A DNA stretch of 56,221 bases, from contig ML976663.1 in the NCBI GenBank assembly GCA_010015655.1, positions 434,623 to 490,843 of the forward strand. Reading direction: 5' to 3'. The notes below the pieces were generated by a model. That model did not search any database, was not told where the DNA came from, and worked only from the letters and a program-made list of their open reading frames with translations. This DNA is from Bimuria novae-zelandiae CBS 107.79 (taxonomy: Eukaryota; Ascomycota; Dothideomycetes; Pleosporales; Didymosphaeriaceae). The position numbers and the translations under genes were made by a program. This document shows, piece by piece, positions 11,103-21,007 of this stretch (within the stretch, counting starts at the first letter, position 1; each line of letters begins with the position of its first letter).

Positions 11103-12515
11103 TACCTTAAGGCTTAAGATATATATAATATAGATAAGAAGAGCTTCTTAATTAGCTTAATAGGCAAAAGCAAGAGGATATTTAGTAGGCGTTAATAAGA
11201 AAAGAAGGAGGTTTAAGCATCTCTTTAAGATAAATTACGTAAGTTCCTAACACTCCTAGCCTACTACTACGCTAATAGGAGCTCGCTGCCTTTAAGCCTT
11301 ATTTACGCAGCTAAAAAAGGAGCTATATAATTAAGTTAGGTAGAAGATATTAAGGCAAGAGAACATAAGGTCTTTATCTTATTATCTCTAATAGGCTAGT
11401 TAAACGACGACATAGGCCTAGCTTGGCTAGAGCAGGTGTTTAATTACTATATAAAGTAGTAATTAAGGAGATAGCGATTGCTTATCCTTAATAGCTATAG
11501 ATCTTATATCACGATAGAGTTTATTAACTACTATAATTGCCACAGGATCCTCCTTATAATCCTTTCCCCCTATTTAACTTATACGCTCTAGCTACTTAAC
11601 GTAGTACTATTTAAGCCTTTCTCTTAAGCTTACTCTAACGAGCTCACTAACTATCTCTATAAGGCTTAAGGTCTTATTTTAATTAAGAAAGGAGACTTCT
11701 TCCCACTCTTCTAGAGCGCCTGGATATCCTCCTTTACGGAGAGCCTCATATTGAAGGCCTTCGAAGCTACTAGGATCTGGCCTATGGATGCCAACGTTAT
11801 CCTCCATAGATTTGCTAGCACGCTAGAAGCTGAGAGAAGCTTATTATTAGGGCTCTCTAATTATAATTAGAGAAAGATAGATTAATTAGTTTAAGCTACT
11901 ATTACTAATAGCTATTAGTATAAGGTAAAAAAGCTACGTTTAAGCGTTTACTATCTCTTTATTTAGAATGAGCTTTTAAAGTATAAGAATAAGGGCTTAA
12001 AGGAGACTCTTTAATATAAAAAGAAGCACAGAAAGAAAGGCAAAGCTTTTAACCTTTAATAGCGCTAGAAATATTATAGTAGCGCTATCTACTAGTCTCC
12101 TCGTAAGCTACGTAAGGCTCGAGCTAGAGAAGTAGTACGGGAGCGAGATAAGATAGAGGAGAAACTTTAAAAAGTATAGGCTAAGAAGTAGCGCGAGGAG
12201 GCTTAACTATAGTGTTAAGTTAAGCTTAAGGAGAAGCGTGTGGAGAGGTAAAGGCTTAAAGAGATAAGGGAGGTTAAGTAAGCTAAAAAAGTAGCTAAAC
12301 GCGCGCGTAAAGTTAAAGCTTAATACTAAAAAAAAGCTATCTAATAAGCTTAAAAACGTAAGTAACTAGCCTTACAAGTAATTTTATTAAGTAATAAGCA
12401 TTAGAAACACGCTAGCGCTGCTTACGCTAGTATTTAAGCTTAAAATAAACTAACTACTACTCTACCTAAAGTCACATTACGTAGCCGCAATATTAAGCTC
12501 CTAAGTAAATATAAT
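11103..12515 (+). pseudogene. Fot1-like transposase, C-terminal part, RIP-decayed
   Basis: This resumes the transposase interrupted at 4284. The best-preserved stretch is at about 11700-11880 (WISSFTESLILKAFEATRIWPMDA...), typical of the end of a pogo/Fot1 transposase core. A long Lys/Arg/Gln-rich helical tail follows (about 11990-12400). Many TAA/TAG codons interrupt it, mostly in place of CAA/CAG. The catalytic core upstream (about 11150-11690) is heavily mutated. Confidence 0.65.
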
Positions 12516-12619
12516 TAGTTTAAATTAATCGCAAGAGTCGATATAGTGCTTCACTAGAAAACCTCATAATAATAGCTATTGTACGTGGCTCAGTAGCCTC
12601 ACTTTTGAAGTGGTGGATA

Positions 12620-12671
12620 TGGTGTTCGGCGGGGCACGAGGTGTCTCCGGGCATGAGCTGTCCGTGCACGT
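12620..12671 (-). repeat. Right terminal inverted repeat of the Fot1-like element
   Basis: This is the exact reverse complement of 3750-3801, followed by the duplicated TA at 12672-12673. Confidence 0.9.
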
Positions 12672-12673
12672 TA

Positions 12674-13310
12674 CAACAGCCACGCGCCGGCGTGCGACCT
12701 CTGCGCAACCACTGCACCAAAGCCCCCGAACACGTGGGGTCAACCCAGTTTTTCCTCACTAGCGACGTGTAATCGCGCATGCCATTCCTTCAAACCCGAC
12801 GTAGATTCTACCTCAACTTTCACGTCCCCGCAATCTATTGTCGGAATGCATTTGGCGGTGTGAATAGGTATACAGGACACCGCGCAGAAGTTCACCCCCG
12901 CATGTTGTACACACCCGTATTGCGCACCTAGCGCAAGCGAAGAGCGGGGGATGCACGATAAACCGACGTGCAGCCCACGTCCTGTCTAGCTGTGTGTGCG
13001 CTTAGACAGCTGGTTGGACGGTAAGCGGAAGATAAGTTGGCCGAGGAATGATGTGCTTGGGTACGAGGCTGTGGCAGATAAGGGCTGGCCAATCTGGATC
13101 TACGCAGCAGACAGGGAAGGAATCCATGATATTGCAACGTCTACTGATGGAGGGTATATGTCGTGCTGTATGTTCCGCACTCTCTGTGATATCGTACAGG
13201 AGGTATCTACATAAGGGTAAATATGTATAAGTCTAGAACAACTGCGTTCCCTCACTGCGTCAACACTCCTGGAAGGAAATCTAGGCGTAGTTCTTATTTA
13301 TTGAATAGGT
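12674..13310. other. Intergenic DNA right of the transposon
   Basis: Base composition returns to normal immediately after the inverted repeat. No open frame here looks coding. The stretch would hold the 3' end of the transcript of the methyltransferase gene that ends at 13311. Confidence 0.5.
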
Positions 13311-14712
13311 CTAGAACAGGAGGTTCATGGGTGGCCTCGGCTTCGGTTTTTGAAGCATTTCATAGCAGAGCAGAGATGCTGCTACGCTGACGTTTAGACT
13401 GTCAACGCCGATTTCGTCGACGTCTCGACCATGGCGAATGCCGACTTTGAAATGCGCCAAGTTCAGCAGACTTGAGCGCAGTCCTGCCCCTTCGGCACCC
13501 ATCATCAGGATGGTGGGGTAACTCTCGACCGGACAGTGCTCTACGGGCAAGCGTTTCGCGCTCCGAGCCTGTGTGTATATAACGCTACTATGTGAAGCGG
13601 CCTGGGGTGCATTGGACGATGTTGCTTGGAGACTGGGTAGTTCTCCAGGTGGAATAGCGTCACTGGCGTAGATTCTCCACCCTGCGCGCGCACTTTGCCC
13701 CAAGAAATCGGTGCTGTGGTTGGCCTTAAAGATGGGTAAGGCTTCTGCTGCGCCGGCTGAAGCCTTCAACGCAATATGGCTCCATGGTGCGCTCGAGCGC
13801 GTCGGAGTGACAATGGCGTCTGCCCCGAGGAAGTAGGCTGAACGGGCGATGGCGCCCAGATTCCCTTCATCAAGCACGCCGTCCACGTACAAAACGAGCG
13901 GATGTCTCCAGCCTGCCGATTTGTACATGTATTCCGTTTGATTTCCGTTGACCATTATATCCTCCTTGCTCTGGCTGCCTAGTGCTACTTCGAATCTTCC
14001 GGATGTAATGCGCGAAGATAATAAGGAGGTCAAGGGTGGAACGGGCAGGGGGGATGCCTCAAGAACGAAGCCCTGAGACGTCAGTACGTGTGCCCCTTGC
14101 GATTGCGACACTGCTTACATTATGGGGTCTGCCACTGCTCGCCTTGTCCAGTGACTGTAAAGTCTCATCCCCAACTTCCTCTATTTGAATACCTAGACTC
14201 CGTGCCCGCTTGATGAGAGCATCGTTGCCTGCATGAAAGCTGCCGCGCGTGTGGATGTAGAGTTTGTAGAGCTTTCGCCGATTTGCTTTCAAGGCAGCTA
14301 ACACACTGGAGTATCCATAGATGAATTCGGATGCCGCTGTAGTGTAAGGAAGTGACTCCGCTCTAAGCGTCCGTCTTTCACGGTCCCTTCCGCTGTAGAA
14401 CTGATCATTGTCCTTGGTGTACGCCGACTCGTAAGTAAGCAGACTGTCTGGAGAGGTTTTGTAGGGCTTTGGAGGTTCATCTCTTCCAGACCTGGCGAAG
14501 CCTGTTCTCACGGGCTTCGAGTGCGCCCGGGCTCCCCATGCAAACGTTTCCCTGTTCCTGCTCCTCCCGCGATCGGTATCTCTGTCGCTCGAGCTCCTCC
14601 CACGCTCGATGGCGGCGGTAATCGATTTGTTCCTATTGTTGCCACGCGCTCGGAGGCATACGAATCGCGGTATCCTAAAGATCGTGGGGCGGAGGGAGCT
14701 TGATTGCAGCAT
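13311..14712 (-). CDS. mrm1: Mitochondrial rRNA 2'-O-ribose methyltransferase, MRM1/SpoU family
   Basis: Two exons (14712-14119, 14072-13311) are joined over a 46-bp intron (GTAAGC ... TACTGAC ... CAG) into 451 aa. The join restores the family sequence SSGRPHNGFVLEASPLP. Residues 1-60 are rich in Arg/Ser with no acids at the start (MLQSSSLRPTIFRIPRFVC), as in a mitochondrial targeting sequence. A substrate-binding SpoU N-domain begins near 130 (EFIYGYSSVLAAL). The knotted catalytic domain shows motif 1 (LDEGNLGAIARSA, about 261), motif 2 (ILMMGAEGAGLR, about 387) and motif 3 (VDSLNVSVAASLL, about 421). Family members methylate one guanosine in the peptidyl-transferase loop of the large mitochondrial rRNA. 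The ATG at 14712 was preferred because it opens the presequence; an in-frame ATG at 14814 is also possible. The gene is divergent from the chromatin remodeler. Confidence 0.9.
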
Positions 14713-15242
14713 GATCGGACGGACGCGAGCTGTCAAGCAATGACGTTTGCAATTCTCAAATCCGACGTTGCAGACACTCGTCCTCTCGTGTAAAGCTGAA
14801 AGCTGGCTATACAATGCTACGTTAGCAATCGAAGTTCGGCTGTTGTATTGTCTACCCTAGGGTCACTTATCACCTTTTTCCGCTGTAAAACTATAGCCTT
14901 TATGGCCCACTTCTACCTCGACGCGAGAGGCGTCGCGAACTTTTAGTGCACGGGCCTTGGGCTTGGCGTGGCAGTCGCGTCCAGTCGCGTATGTACCTGA
15001 TCGCCCTTTACTCCCACTGGCCAACACCTCGGCGCCCACGACACTCCCAACCTTCTGTACATTATCCTCGTCACGGAGCAGGAGATTTGTGCATGCAAAG
15101 CGCACGCTCCTCTGCACTGCGCCTTCTGAAATAAACAGCGATACTTCGGCTCTTTTCGCTGCCCCGCCGCCGACCAATCCGCCATCGAGACGCTCCGCTC
15201 AACAGTCCCGCCCGCGCGAAAAAAGCGCCACATATTCCAGGC
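14713..15242. promoter_or_regulatory. Shared upstream region of the methyltransferase and remodeler genes
   Basis: 530 bp separate two divergent start codons. Overlapping open frames on both strands (14863-15338) have Ser/Arg-rich translations without motifs, and I take them as chance. No clear TATA box was found for either direction. Confidence 0.45.
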
Positions 15243-18200
15243 ATGCCGCGCGCAACCACCTTGACGAGCGACGACGACGAGGTTGATTTGATGGCGTCGT
15301 TGAAGAAAGGCGGGAAGAGCAAGCCGCGCAAGCAACAATCCTTCTCGCCGACCAACTTCATTTCGGACGAAGACTCCGCAGATGAGGAGCTGCCTAACCC
15401 GCGTATAGGGCGAGCTTCACAGAAGCTTGCCGCTGTACGAGTACCGCCGGTCCGCCATCGTAACGAATACATTTACTATGACGGCGCGGAAACTGTTCAA
15501 CGCGTTCGACGCGAAGTGTCCAAGCGAGGTGAGCTCTTTTACGACGTGGAACTTATAGACGGCACGAACAAGCAGGTGAGTCACTATACTCTGGGTATGC
15601 GGCGTCCTGCCACGCAGTGCGAGTGCTAAGTGAAGGTGGTCAAAAGTCTTTCACCCTGCCACTCGACTCCTGCCTTTACCATAGGACCTGGCTAATATAA
15701 ATTCTAGGTTACGTTTGACGACCTATTTTCTATCGACAACGGTCCCGAAGCTTTCCAAACCTTCCAACAAAAAGACGACGGGGTTGTAGGCTCAGATAGC
15801 GCGGAGAGGGATATGCGGAGTTCACGATTACGGAGCAAGGTCATGAAGGCCCGGAATGATGGCATCATCAATGTCGAAGGCCTCGATCTCTCTTCGGACG
15901 AGGACATGCGTACCCGGAAGCCCCGTCAAAAGCGCCTCCTCGCGTTGCGGGGCGGCGGCGGCGATCGAAGTAGCAGAGCCTCGCGTCGGAGCAGCACCCG
16001 CGAATCTTCCTCGAGTGACAGCGATGCGTCTGCCCCGAAACGTCGACGCGTGCAGAAGGGGCGTCACGAGCCTTCTCGTCGCTCCAGTAGGAGCCACGTA
16101 CCTACCCAAGCGTACGACGACGACGACGAGGAGGATGATTCGGACGACGATTCTAGCAGCGATATCTTACAATCGGATCTCATGCCGGGAAAGCGCAAGC
16201 GCGGGCGACCTGCAAAGCCGAAGCCGGAGAGAATACCACGCGTTGGTATGCGCCAGTCAGGGCGAACCACTCGCGCGCAGAACAACATGGAGGAAGCCGA
16301 CATCGACGACATCTATAGGTCAGATTCCGATACCAAGGCAGCCACGGTCAAGATCGTGAATGCAAAGGAGACTTTCGAAACCCTTCCTCGCACGGACACA
16401 TTCCGGTCTCGTCACGTAGAAGCATGCGAATCTTGTGGAGGTGGGACCAACGTTGCATCGCTCATCTATTGCCAAGGTTGCTCTCTGGCGTACCACAAAA
16501 ATTGCGTTGGAGTTCGCGCTACGCGGGAACACCTGGTCACGAAAGTTGACGATGACCGTTACGTTTTGCAGTGTCGACGTTGCATTAACGTCTACAAGAA
16601 GAAAGACACTACTGCTCCGGACCTCGCCATGTGCCAAGATTGTCGACACACTGGACCTGCCTGCAAACCCTTCCGTCGTCGAAAAACTACCGTGCAAGAG
16701 CAAAAGGACCGCGATGAGAACGATGGATTGGATCCGGTCGTCGACGTTCCTTCCACTCTTATTAACAACGCTCACAACGTCCTGTTCCGTTGCACAGGCT
16801 GCTCGCGCGCCTGGCATTATCATCATTTACCACCCCTCTCACCTTATGCTATCGATATACAGAGGGACGAGGACGAAACAGCGGATGAGCGGTTCAGGGA
16901 GTACTGCAAAACTTGGCGCTGCAAAGAGTGCATCGACTACGATGGGAAAGGTCACAAGGTATCGACTATCGTTGCTTGGCGGCCATCAGACGTCGAGAAC
17001 TACCAGCCTGGTACCGCTTGCGAAGAAATTAAAGAGGACGACAAGCAATACTTGATCAAATGGGACAAGCAGTCGTACTTCCGAGCTGCATGGCATTCTG
17101 GTGCTTGGACCTGGGGTGTCGCCAATCCCCAAACGCGGAAAGCGTTCTATAAGCGTGAACTGGGTCCGAAAATGCGGACCGAGGATGCGATTCCCGAGGA
17201 ATACCTGCGCATAGATATTGTGCTCGATGTCAAATATACCAGCTTCGTAGACGTTCGCAGCGAGGAAATTGACAAAGCACGCATCAAAGAGGTGGACGAG
17301 GCTTTGATCAAGTACAAGGGTCTTGGGTACGAGGACGCCGTGTGGGAGAAAGTACCCACCCCGGAAGACGGTGATCGATGGTTGGACTTTGTCACCGCCT
17401 ACAATGATTGGGTCGCAGGCCGGTATATTCGCTATCCCAAACAAGGTCCACTGCGAGCTCGTCTAGAAAAGGCTCGTGCTTCGCCATTCGCCAAATTGGA
17501 GAAGTCGAAACAACCGGACGGCCTTGTTGGTGGAGAACTCATGAAGTACCAACTCGACGGTTTGAATTGGCTCTATTACCAGTGGTATCTACAGAAAAAC
17601 GGTATTCTCGCAGATGAGATGGGTCTGGGCAAGACGATTCAAGTCATCGCATTCATGGCCACGCTTATTGAGGACCACAGCTGTTACCCTTTCCTGATTG
17701 TGGTCCCTAATTCCACCTGTGCCAACTGGCGTCGAGAGATTAAACAGTGGGTGCCATCCCTACGCGTGGTTACCTACTTTGGCTCCTCGGCTGCCCGTGA
17801 CATGGCCAAGAACCATGAAATGTTTCCGGAAAAGTCTAAAGAGCTCCGGGCACACATCGTCGTAACGTCTTACGAGACAGCTGCGGACGATAGTTCTCGA
17901 AAAATATTCAGGAGTGTCAGCTGGGCGGGTCTCATCATTGATGAAGGGCAACGCCTCAAGAACGACAAGAGCCAGCTTTATGGTGCACTCACCGCAGTTA
18001 GGTCACCATTTCGGCTGCTCCTGACGGGCACACCCCTACAGAACAATGCAAGGGAGCTGTTCAACCTGCTCCAGTTCCTCGATGATGACATCAACGCAGC
18101 TGAGCTTGAGGAGAAGTACGCAGAAATGACTGTAGAGAACGTCCGAGAATTGCACGAGCAAATCCGTCCCTACATTCTTCGCCGTACGAAAGCACAAGTT

Positions 18201-20536
18201 CTCACGTTCCTTCCGCCGCTGGGCCAAGTCATCGTTCCGATATCCATGAGCGTGCTGCAAAAGAGCGTTTACAAATCGATTCTCGCAAGGAACCCTGAGC
18301 TCCTCAAAGCTCTCTTTACGACAGGTAACTTGAAGACTCAGGAGCGAGCAAATTTGAGCAACATCTTGATGCAGCTCAGAAAGTGTTTGTGCCATCCCTT
18401 TGTATACAGCCGCGAAATCGAAGAACGCACCGACATTGCTGCTATGTCGCACCGCAACCTAGTTGAGGCTTCAGCTAAACTTCAGCTTCTTGAGCTTCTC
18501 TTGCCGAAGCTCAAGGAACGTGGCCACCGGGTTCTGATCTTCAGTCAATTTTTGGACATGCTTAGCATCGTTGAAGATTTTCTGGACGGGATGCAGATGG
18601 CATACCAGCGTCTCGATGGCACAATGGGTTCCTTGGAAAAGCAAAAGCGTATCGATCAGTTCAACGCTCCAGAATCGCCTCTTTTTGCGTTCTTGCTATC
18701 TACACGGGCTGGCGGCGTCGGTATCAACCTCGCGACGGCAGATACCGTCATTATTCTTGATCCTGATTTCAATCCACATCAAGATCTGCAGGCTATCTCT
18801 CGCGCACATCGAATTGGCCAAAAGAACAAAGTGCTCTGCTTCCAGCTTATGACCCGAAGCAGTGTCGAAGAGAAGATTGTGCAAATGGGACGCAAGAAGA
18901 TGGCTCTCGACCATGTGGTGGTGGAACAGTTGGGCGAGGAGGATATCGATGAAAAAGACGTGGAATCGATTCTCAAGTTCGGTGCCGCTGAACTATTCAA
19001 AGATGACAACGCCGATCACGACATCCGCTACGATGATGCTTCAATCGACAAGCTTCTGGACCGAAGCCAGATCGAGAACACTAGGACAAGCAACGACGAT
19101 TCTGCAGAGTCCCAATTTAGCTTTGCTCGCGTCTGGGCCAACGATCAAGGCACCCTCAAAGAAAATTTGGACACTCCAGAAGAAGAGGTTGCACCCCCAG
19201 ACCCTGGTGTCTGGGACAAGATCCTCAAAGAGCGTCGAGAGCTCGCGGCAGCTGAAGCCCTTGCGCGAGCTGAGGCTTTGGGTCGTGGCAAGCGCGCTAG
19301 GATGGTAAGTGTTATCGGGTTGACACATACGCTCATGCTAATCCAATTTAGGCCGTGAATTATGAGACTGAGGAGGCGAAGAAAACCGCCGAAGGCAGCG
19401 ACGACGAGAGCCTTCCTGCTTCGCCCGTCAAGCCGGCCAAGAAGGACAAGCGAATCAAGAAGATTCAAGATCGTTCTGAAGAGGATACCGATTTTCACGC
19501 CGAGACCGAAGACGAGGAATCAGACGGCGCAGAGAGTGGTGCCGAAGATTTTCAAGCAGATGTGGCCAATTTGGAACAGGAGGATTCTCGGCGAAGCACG
19601 AGCGCTTCAGCCAACAAGTCGCTGTACAAACAAAACAGCACAGGTGCGTCACGCAATTCTTTGAACGCTATCCCCAAGTCGAACCCGAAGTCTACTCCCA
19701 AGAAGAGCAAAGGAAATTCCACATTTCCTGCGGTCACCCTCTCTTCTCGCCCAGAAGTTAGGGAAGGCAAGACGGGTGCACGCCGTGTTGCAAAGCTCGA
19801 GACTCCGGGTGAGAAATATGGAGCTGTGTTTGTCACTAAAGCTCCTCCGCGCCCTCACTCTATCGTCAACCTTACGGGAGAAGTCCAAGAACAAGGGCAA
19901 GCTAACGTCGGCACTCCAGTCAAACCTTTTGAACGCGCTCAACTCCCTGTCCGTTCGCCACACGATGCCGCTTATGGGCAGTACACCCTCATCAACTGTC
20001 CAGCTTGCCACAAACCTCATCCGCGAGGCGCTTGCGAGCTTAAGATCTCCGGCGTGGAACACTGCGGTCTTTGCGGCCTTGCGCACTTCGGTATTAGTCG
20101 CACATGCCCGCACATCAAGTCCGAGACCCAAGTTCGCGAGATGCTCGAGGCTCTCAAGAGCTCGCCTGAGAAGAAAGAGCTAGTGGACCTGGCGACGAAA
20201 TACCTGCGCGGCGTGAAGGGGACGCTCGTTCAGGCCAAGAAAAAGGAAAAGGAGAGGTTTATGATGCAAGCTGGCGGCATGCCTCCTGCGAACATGGTTC
20301 CTACGAACAATGGGCCACCGTCGATGATGTACTATCCGCGGCCGGGTTTCCAACCGATGAATCAGGCTCCGCCGCAAAACCCTGCCGCTCAGCCAGCACC
20401 AGCCGGTGTGGGTAGTCAAGCCCCAGGTCCGCAGGCTCAGCCAGGACGGTGGACCCAGCCTAATGCGAATAGCCAGCCTATCGATGATAACCAGGTGGAG
20501 AGTGTGTTGCGTGGATTTCTAGGCCAGTCCAGCTAG
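15243..20536 (+). CDS. mit1: Mit1/CHD3-like SNF2 chromatin remodeler with PHD finger
   Basis: Three exons (15243-15575, 15708-19304, 19352-20536) give 1704 aa. The introns are GTGAGT..CTAG (132 nt) and GTAAGT..TTTAG (47 nt). The order is: acidic and basic low-complexity N-terminus with an AT-hook-like KRGRPAKPK; PHD-type Cys/His cluster from C351; a chromodomain-like stretch near 559 (YLIKWDKQSYF); the SNF2 ATPase with GLGKT (K753), Walker B DEGQ (D856) and RAHRIGQ (1143); and a C-terminal Cys/His zinc module from C1526 (CPACHKPH ... CGLCGLAHFGISRTCPH). That last module and overall order match fission yeast Mit1, the remodeler of the SHREC silencing complex. The assignment to Mit1 rather than another CHD protein rests on motif order. 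It should act in the nucleus, moving nucleosomes in heterochromatin. The Pro/Gln-rich tail (about 1600-1680) is probably disordered. The gene is convergent with the helicase that follows. Confidence 0.88.
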
Positions 20537-21007
20537 GCGATTTTGTGCTTATTAACACCTTCATAGGGCTAGGGACGAATCTTGGGCCAAGACATGGGCG
20601 CTGAGGCTTTCTTCTTTTCCGCTAGATCAAGAGGCTGGTGTTCTGGAATTTCATGGTGGTATGGCGGTATGTGTCTGATCTTGGCCTGATATTATTTTCA
20701 AACATGGCATGCCCTATCTGCACGATGCGGACTATCAAGCCGCAGGTTTAGCTTCTAGGACGACTTCATTGAAGTGGTCTCTAGTAAATAAAGACAAGTC
20801 TTGTGCTCAATCTCACATTACTGAATGGTTGCTGTGTGTCGCATGCTCTGTTCACGTCGTTGAAGACAGTAAAGAAAAGCTGTACTCCTGAATCCTTGTC
20901 CTATACCTAATGCCCGGGTACAAGACAGTACTAAATCGCGCGGTTACAATTTCAGAATCCGACTATTAATATTACCCCTCTTTCGCAGCGCAGGTCTCCA
21001 ACCAAAT
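20537..21007. other. Convergent intergenic region
   Basis: 471 bp between the stop codons of two convergent genes. It has no coding features; both 3' untranslated regions must lie here and may overlap. Confidence 0.5.

Larger units (their letters stand above)
3750..12671 (+). mobile_element. Fot1/pogo-type DNA transposon, RIP-decayed, split by an LTR retrotransposon
   Basis: Identical inverted repeats of 52 bp lie at 3750-3801 and 12620-12671, and each is bordered on the outside by TA (3748-3749 and 12672-12673), the target duplication expected of Tc1/mariner-type elements. Between them lie the start (from 3849) and the end (to about 12515) of one transposase gene, separated by a complete Ty3/gypsy element. 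Removing that insert with its 5-bp target duplication leaves about 2.1 kb, a normal length for Fot1-like transposons. The coding parts are very AT- and TpA-rich with many in-frame TAA/TAG codons, the signature of repeat-induced point mutation. The inverted repeats and the short leaders next to them are not mutated. The element is dead as a source of transposase. Confidence 0.88.

Noticed and set aside
14863..15338. Overlapping minus-strand frames upstream of the remodeler
   Set aside because: They overlap the remodeler start and each other in different frames, and have no motifs.
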